Position numbers and translations under genes: made by a program. From Haemonchus contortus (taxonomy: Eukaryota; Nematoda; Chromadorea; Rhabditida; Trichostrongylidae), in NCBI GenBank assembly GCA_000469685.2, contig LS997567.1, positions 41,096,775 to 41,160,774 of the forward strand: DNA of 64,000 nt, written 5' to 3'. The stretch's first letter is position 1, and the number at the start of each line of letters is the position of its first letter. Positions 57,601 through 64,000 of the stretch are shown piece by piece. The notes beneath the pieces were generated by a model. That model had not been told where the DNA came from. It was given only the letters and a program-made list of their open reading frames with translations, and searched no databases.

Positions 57601-60600
57601 ACCTCACACCCTACGAAAGAATTATCATGGAAAATCTCTGGGTGTGAGCAGGGCAATAACGAATTTACGGGGCCCTGTGTCCCGATCATTTCTATGTTTC
57701 AAGGATTGAAAAATCAGCATCAAACTCCACCCGTTGGGACCGAACTCGTTTTAAACAGGATTACCTAAATGCTCGTAGCTGGCGAAAATAATCATATAAT
57801 TCCGGGGATTCTTTAGAAATCCTCCTCATTTAATTAGCGCCAACCTTTCATTGTGGTATTTTTAACTTGCAAAATGGTTCGATTTATTGTCATTAGGTTA
57901 AAAAGAAAATAAAATCGAAAGGGACCCGATTGATAAAGGAGCCTCATGAACGATGAGCAGTTTCAAATCCCTTAAAGGTTGTTTCTAGCAATCGCTTCAA
58001 ATTCAAAACTACTCATGAAACATTCAAAGTATTCTATGCTTACCTGCATTAAACAATTAATTGCACTAGTCGGTGACATGTACGGCGTAATAGCTATGCC
58101 CTTCATGTCGAAAATACATATCCCTGCAAAAAAAAACGCTTTCAGCTATCGAAATGTGGTTGGAAAGCCATGACACTCCTGGTCCTAACTGTTCCATGAA
58201 AACTTTGCTCCATGAAACATAATGACGCTGCATTTTTTCGGTTGAAATCCAGCAACTTTACAAGTATTTAGTTTTTGACAATCAATCATCAATAGGTTTT
58301 TTGATCTTTTGATTGGCTTTTATTTCAGGGTATACGACAGGATAAAGACAGTGCTAGTAGGCGGTAAGGCTAGGGGCGGAGCGTGCGCGAAATACGAAAT
58401 TAGAGTAACGTGAATGAAAGTACGCAGCCAAATGAATAAGGAGTCCTCTCATGGCAGGCGGAGTGCTCACGAGGTTTGCCTGAGTATATGGCCATTCAGA
58501 ACAGGGCAAGGACTAAAGCCTGACGTCAACCGAGCGATCCTATTCGTAAATAATAACACCAGAATTTGCTTTTTTGGTAAATATGCCAAATTGATAACAT
58601 TCCTAAATTTCACCTAAGAAATCGTTTTTCCCTGGCATGCTCACTGGATTGATAGAGCTCACTCGATCATGGAATCTCCCTTCCCCTTCTCCCATAAACC
58701 ATCAAATTTTCAAAATATTCATGCAACAGGATCTACTCTGAAGCTACAGAATCTTTCGTGAATTCAATTGAAAAAAAATTTCGAGAGAAAATGAAGTAAT
58801 TAAAAGAAATTCACTTGAAAAATGGTGAATCATCTAATAAGGGTCCGCAATCAGAGGTCTTACTTATACCTACATGTAAACTATTTTATTTTGTAACATT
58901 GAAAACCAGAATTTTCATCAAATTAAAAAATCACAAACCAATAACGAACCATGTGATGGCCTTCCAGTAAGTTTTTCTCGTTCCAGAATTAAGTGTTGGA
59001 AGTATTCACAATATCCAAAGAACGATCGCAAATATTCACTGACTCGAACAACTTTCATAAACTATAAGTAATCTTTGTAAACATAAATAATCTAAACTTT
59101 TCCTAGAACTTTTTAGAAAATTATCACAACTTCCACAGGTTGAAGATGTTACTTGTCGGATCAGATAATTTGATCAAACTCATTATCATTGATCAATCAA
59201 ATTCGAATTTTGGCAGCGATCTGTTCGCCGATGTTCTCGAATTTTCTACTGCTACTGCTAATTTCTACTGCTACTATTTTCTCCTATTTTTTTTTCTCAG
59301 TGCACAAGTATTTGTTCTTCCTTCTTATTTATCGGTTGCGTTTATTTTCGATCTCTTCGTGTTTTCCATAGTATCGATTATCTCCTAGGCAGACTCAAAA
59401 CTTCCTATATTCATTTCTTACAAAGGCTACTGTCAGTTCGGGTTTCTGACCGATTTTCAACCCAACTTCCTATCGTTTATTCCTATCACTCCTTACCTTT
59501 TTGGGGTCCTCGACACTCATTTCAACAAACACGATCCCATTATCCTTTTCGTTGAACCATTCTGCCGACAACCTTGACTGGCGTACATATCGTGCACAGT
59601 TTGTCTGCAATTCAATGGGATATCGGTCAAATTTCCGTCGTGCAACATCAATGTTAGTTTTCAACATGTCATCGTTCGAAGAAACTAGGCCTCTAAAGAA
59701 AGTGAGTGCTGGCCTAAGAAATGGGAAGTTCTAGGAAAATATCCAGTGGAAAATAATGAGCCACAAAAAAAGGAAGGTTCTCCGCTTCGACGAGTTATTT
59801 CACTCTTTTCCCTCCACCAATGTTAACTGAATATTGACTAGCATTGAAAATGGATTTTTCTTGATCTTGATTTTATAGCCCTCAATACGCATTTTGAAAA
59901 GAAGTGGAGGGGCAGTAGTGCAGCAGTGCCAAAATGGGATTCCAAATCAAAATCGCGGATTGATACAGACCTAGGGTTCCGGCTTGTACATCGACTAGCA
60001 ACTTCTGTTTACAACTTACAGCAACTTATTACTACCGGCCATTTATTCGCAGACCCACAAAATGAGGCCAGAAATCGACACGTTGGAGAAAAGGGAGTAG
60101 GAAGCCATTACTTGAGGTAAAGTTTCCATCAGAAGACGACGATGCGATAACTATTAGCTCGAGCTTGTGATGAATACTTTACTACTCTACTATCAGGACT
60201 TGAGGATTACCCCAACGAATATAAGCATTGGTTGAGAGACACCATCGGGGTCTATGAGGTAAAGTAAGCGAAAAAACAGGTACCATCACACCACGCACTA
60301 CAAGAAATAAACGGATAACTGCTCAGCGGTGAATCAGCTCCTATTCTCCTCTAGCCCTTTCTTCAGTTATTGTACCACCAGTAGAGTCTATCTGCTCCTT
60401 ACCTCACCGTACCGACAACTGAAGAAATTCTACCCATAATTTTGGCCCCTTCACAGGATCATTCTGGCTATAGTCTAGTCAATGGGCATCTAAGGCAAGA
60501 AAACCCAATCCAGCTCATGCGTGTCTATTTTTTTGCCTCTCACCGCGACCTCTCATCCAAATCTTTCATAGTTTCTTACGCTCCATATGTCAATCCTATG

Positions 60601-60962
60601 GAAAAAAAACAGAAGAAAATAAAATAGTCAAACCACATTCCAATGATGCAAAAATCAAAAGAAAATTCAAATGCTAACCTTATCTACATAAAGTCTCTGT
60701 ACATTGGCAAAATCGTCGTATCCCAGAGATTTTCGTATCCTTGAGTATTCTCTGTACTTTTCTGCAGCTTTAGCGACGTCCTGAAAAGTTTCTGGTGAAT
60801 TGATGTAGCTGTGACCATTTCTGGCAGATATCCTTCCAGATAGAACAACAATTCCATCCTTACCCCGTCGTAGCCGATCAGCCAACGCTGAAGGTGGAAT
60901 TCTGTATTGTGTTCAGGACAAAGCTCAGATCCGAGTGCTGCTCGTAGGGCTGCCTCACTCAT
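54627..60962 (-). CDS. SEC14-like protein with CRAL-TRIO and GOLD domains
   Basis: Eleven minus-strand exons: 60,962-60,864, 60,780-60,679, 59,692-59,497, 59,061-58,950, 58,123-58,044, 56,726-56,634, 56,318-56,233, 56,167-56,065, 55,429-55,267, 55,156-55,046 and 54,784-54,627 (TAG), about 435 aa. The N-terminal CRAL-TRIO-N part is [20 protein letters not shown], then [20 protein letters not shown]. The lipid-binding core has [49 protein letters not shown] and [18 protein letters not shown], ending in IPPAFSGTC. The C-terminal beta-rich GOLD-like part is [36 protein letters not shown], then the tail [11 protein letters not shown]. Joins from exon 3 onward are phase-perfect. Exon 2 ends in phase 0 but exon 3 needs two bases, so a tiny exon or an error lies between. 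It is probably a cytosolic phospholipid/tocopherol-type transfer protein; the ligand is unknown. Confidence 0.85.
57218..57252 (+). other. Penelope-type conserved motif, possible element fragment
   Basis: GCCGACGTTTCGACTGACTC followed by GTCGTCTTCAAGGACC, in an intron of the CRAL-TRIO gene, resembles a GACGTTTCG...CTTCAAGG motif I associate with the ends of Penelope-like elements. No reverse transcriptase or endonuclease is seen nearby. Confidence 0.25.
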
Positions 60963-63900
60963 AGTAGTGGGCCAACCTGGAAGGAATCAATGGATCATCG
61001 TATAACGGCATTAATCGGGGGAAAACTGAAATGGCGCCGCACATTGGACTTTGGCGAACTGAATTTGTGCCTATTCTCACCCTTATTGAACGAATAGTGG
61101 AGAGGAAGCCTAGTTCGTGGTGAATATTGATTAGTGTTATTGATTACTACTATCACGATTCCAAAGTAACTTTACACCCATCGAATACCGCGCAGAAGGA
61201 AACCACGTGAGCTTAACAAAACGCAACCAAACGCTGTCTTATTGAGAAGGTGGCAAATGAACGTGGCTCCAGTTCATCCCGTTCCTTTAACTACTATAAC
61301 ACCAAGAATACTTCTAAACCAGTTAAATTTGGCAAATCATCTGAGGTAGGAGCTAGATGAGATGGGGGTGGCTGTGGCGCCGCTATCACTCCTCCAAACG
61401 GATGATCAATCCCGGCCCAGTATCTGCTCAAGCCGAGCAAAACCCCTATTATCCAGCGGTCCGTAGTTGCCTACATATATGGGAAGACAGAAACAGTGGA
61501 TTGAAGACTAGCTTGCTTCTTTAATACAGTGTATAAAACGGAAACCTATCTAGGGACCACTACGATTCTGAATGGAGGCTGAGTACGCGGGAGGATCGCA
61601 ATCAAGGAGCCCGATATCATCCCTTCCGTTTACTGCGAGGTAAAAAAGGAAGAGAACCAGGAAGTTCGAAGCTTCGGAAAAAGCTACACTGGAGAGCTCA
61701 GAATTTGTTTATGGTTTATTCTTTATTCATTTTTATAACCATCGATTGTATATCCACTGATCTTGGAGGAATACAAAATGAAAGAATCTGGTATAAGAGT
61801 TTCTGAAGAACAAATCGTTGAAAACGAGAATGGACAAGTTCCCAATCTGGCAAACGTATCTGGAAAGAGCTCATCCGAACAGAAAGTAAAATGTGAATTC
61901 CAAGGAAGGAGCTCATGAGAACCAAACTATTTAGTGGACAGTTTGTCGATTATTTTAATATTCCGCAAAGCAAACCAATAAGGAATATAACGATTATGAA
62001 CTGTGGCCAGAAATCTCTAGGAGATTCGATAAAGAGACGAGTAGTGAATGTGTTTATATGTAGAGAAAACTGGAGTAAAAACATTGCTAACAAGTACATG
62101 AGTCATTGAAGTGCAGATGGTTCAACAGGCCCACCCCCCGTCTGTCTTCACCAGCGCATAAGCGCCTATCACCACATGACAGACACGAGGAGAAATAGCC
62201 TAACCGAAACACGTCATCGAACTCCCGTGAAAATCAGTCAACCGGAAATTTCCAATTCAGGAATGACCTCGTGCCGGACGTTTTCACTGTACGGACTTTG
62301 AAGGATGGAATGATATGAGGCTTTTCGAAGATTTTCTTCAGAAGCAGAAAATGAAACGATGCAGTGAATGTATTTTGGTATCATATGTGGTTACGGTCGC
62401 CCACCATCATAAGTTCGACATCGGGCGAAGATGGAATGTCAGAAAAATTCGGTGAATTCGTTGCTTCTCATTCTGTCACTGCCGCTTCCCTGATCGTGGT
62501 CGCGCTGGGAACGCAAGCGATTGATATCCCAGGATAGCACGGGGCCACCAAGACGATCGCGACAAATGGCTTAAGCATTGCGGAAGAGTTGAAAGTATAA
62601 AGTTTAATTTGACGTTCATCCACTTCAAACCCCGCTTTCGATCGAATTCTTCACACATTCAATTTGTACAGTAATCTCCAGTTACCGGATGATGTACAAG
62701 TCAGTGCTTCGAACTTGCCAAATAGGTCTTTGCTAAATATCCGAAACAGAAAAGTCACGAAGCTTACTTGGCCCGGACGGATTTCGATTCAGGTTATAAA
62801 CGGGGGCGATAAGTGTCGTAGCGGCGCCATTTCTAACTGCTCTATCTTTGCTTATATTCGAATGTCTTGTTCGAACCATGAGTTACGCTGGTAAAGGATT
62901 AGAGAGGAGAAATACGGGAAGAGGAATATGGCTGGAAAGAAAGGTAGAAAAAAGTTCAAAAAAATTCCCATATTTTTATAAATATCTAAAAATTCGTTGA
63001 GGTATTCCTTGAAGTTGTCCCATGACTTACTAATTTTTTTCAAATAGTCTCTTTTAGAACCAATTGGAATTGAAAGAAAAATTGGCTTCAATTCGAAATC
63101 ACCAAGGTTGGAGCTAACCTTACGGGCGGCTTTTACTTGGTGGCTCGAAATCACTGTCCACTACATGGTTTTAAAGTAAATATTACTCAAAAAAGTAATG
63201 TTGTTCATAAGTAGCGGAGCAAAACGCTTGCAACAAGACACAAGACTGGTTCTCTCGAAACCAGTTTACAAGCCCGATGACGAGTCTTTGAACTCTACAG
63301 TTCGGATGTCTCATACGCATGCCGGATTCACTGTGTGATACTTACATTACTTTTACTACTTTATTGTTGTAAAGGGTCTTTCGCAAGAACTTTGAACATT
63401 GAACTTTATTACGTGAGCGTGTACTGATTGAACTTTCGATGAAAACACTGATTTGATACTGGTAAATGATAGCAGTCAGCTGGTTTGTGATGTTTAGAGA
63501 TAGATACTCAAGCGCGAAAAATCACAAAATTATAAATTACATTATATTATATTACCTTAATTATAATAAAAAACAAATAAGCATCATGTTAACTAAAATA
63601 AAAATACCTACAAAGTCATCATATTATTGGAGCTTTTGGTCCTGCTATTCCTACTTTTATCCAATTTCATGTGAAAACCATTCCAAAATTTCAAACTCTA
63701 ACTTTTCAGACACAATTGGTGAAATTGTCTTTACAAGATGAATAACTATTAACTTACTAGTATTCCGGCTCAATAGTTATTTCAAATAGTAATATCGAAA
63801 AATTCAAAAAAAAAGCGACTACTCGACAAGAAAAAAACTCGCTCAAAAATAGTCGCGGAATTCCAGTACAGTAACTCAACTGGTTCACTTTTATAGTACT

Positions 63901-64000
63901 CAAAGGAAAAACCGGTTTTTCAACATTCCCCCGTGTAGGGCATTTGTATATTCAACCGCTTCCTACGGTATTCCATGTGAGCAGCCGACCGGTTCTATCG
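60963..64000. other. Intergenic, no supported gene
   Basis: This lies upstream of the CRAL-TRIO start. CCTTCCAG at 60,978-60,985 (minus strand) could be its trans-splice acceptor. A fragment at 61,554-61,625 (ACCACTACGATTCTGAATGG) resembles the SINE body. AT-rich sequence fills 63,500-63,900. No exon chain is recognised. Confidence 0.4.

Overview
This window is nematode nuclear DNA. Genes are split into many short exons with GT..AG introns. Several start codons sit directly behind a TTTTTTAG or TTTCAG acceptor, as expected for spliced-leader trans-splicing. Family content (a Clc-like claudin protein, nematode-style EF-hand, Nudix, ETS and CRAL-TRIO/GOLD genes) and mariner, Penelope-like and SINE/MITE repeats suggest a clade V, strongylid-like worm. 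The species is an inference; no rRNA or other marker is present.

Layout. (1) Positions 1 to about 19,440 hold a tandem array of small secreted proline-rich protein genes: A (5' exon outside the window), B, C (inverted), D and E. Each gene lies in a duplicated unit: about 0.9 kb of conserved upstream DNA with a TATA box, the gene, then about 1-2 kb of conserved downstream DNA. All introns are phase 1, so exons can be lost or swapped without changing frame. D is a B/E hybrid carrying two dead exons. A mariner remnant with a nested repeat and a Penelope-like fragment have inserted in the array. (2) 19,440-25,200 has no gene I can support, only two copies of a MITE-like repeat. (3) 25,221-27,726 (+) is a complete six-exon Clc-like (claudin-superfamily) four-pass membrane protein. 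(4) 28,989-33,147 (-) is a calmodulin-like four-EF-hand gene with a full-length but dead mariner (26-bp terminal repeats) in one intron. (5) 33,160-39,040 is intergenic with microsatellites. (6) 39,062-60,962 (-) is a same-strand cluster, listed 5' to 3': a CRAL-TRIO + GOLD lipid-transfer gene, a small membrane protein, a Nudix hydrolase and an ETS-domain transcription factor closest to FEV/Pet-1. The last three gaps are short, so an operon is possible. (7) 60,963-64,000 shows no gene.

Most exon chains were built by hand from splice signals, reading-frame phase and family resemblance. For the ETS, Clc-like, EF-hand and Nudix genes the exon phases join without conflict. The CRAL-TRIO gene has one unexplained join. 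First exons of the EF-hand and Nudix genes are missing or tentative. The most unusual feature is the proline-rich array and its phase-1 exon shuffling.
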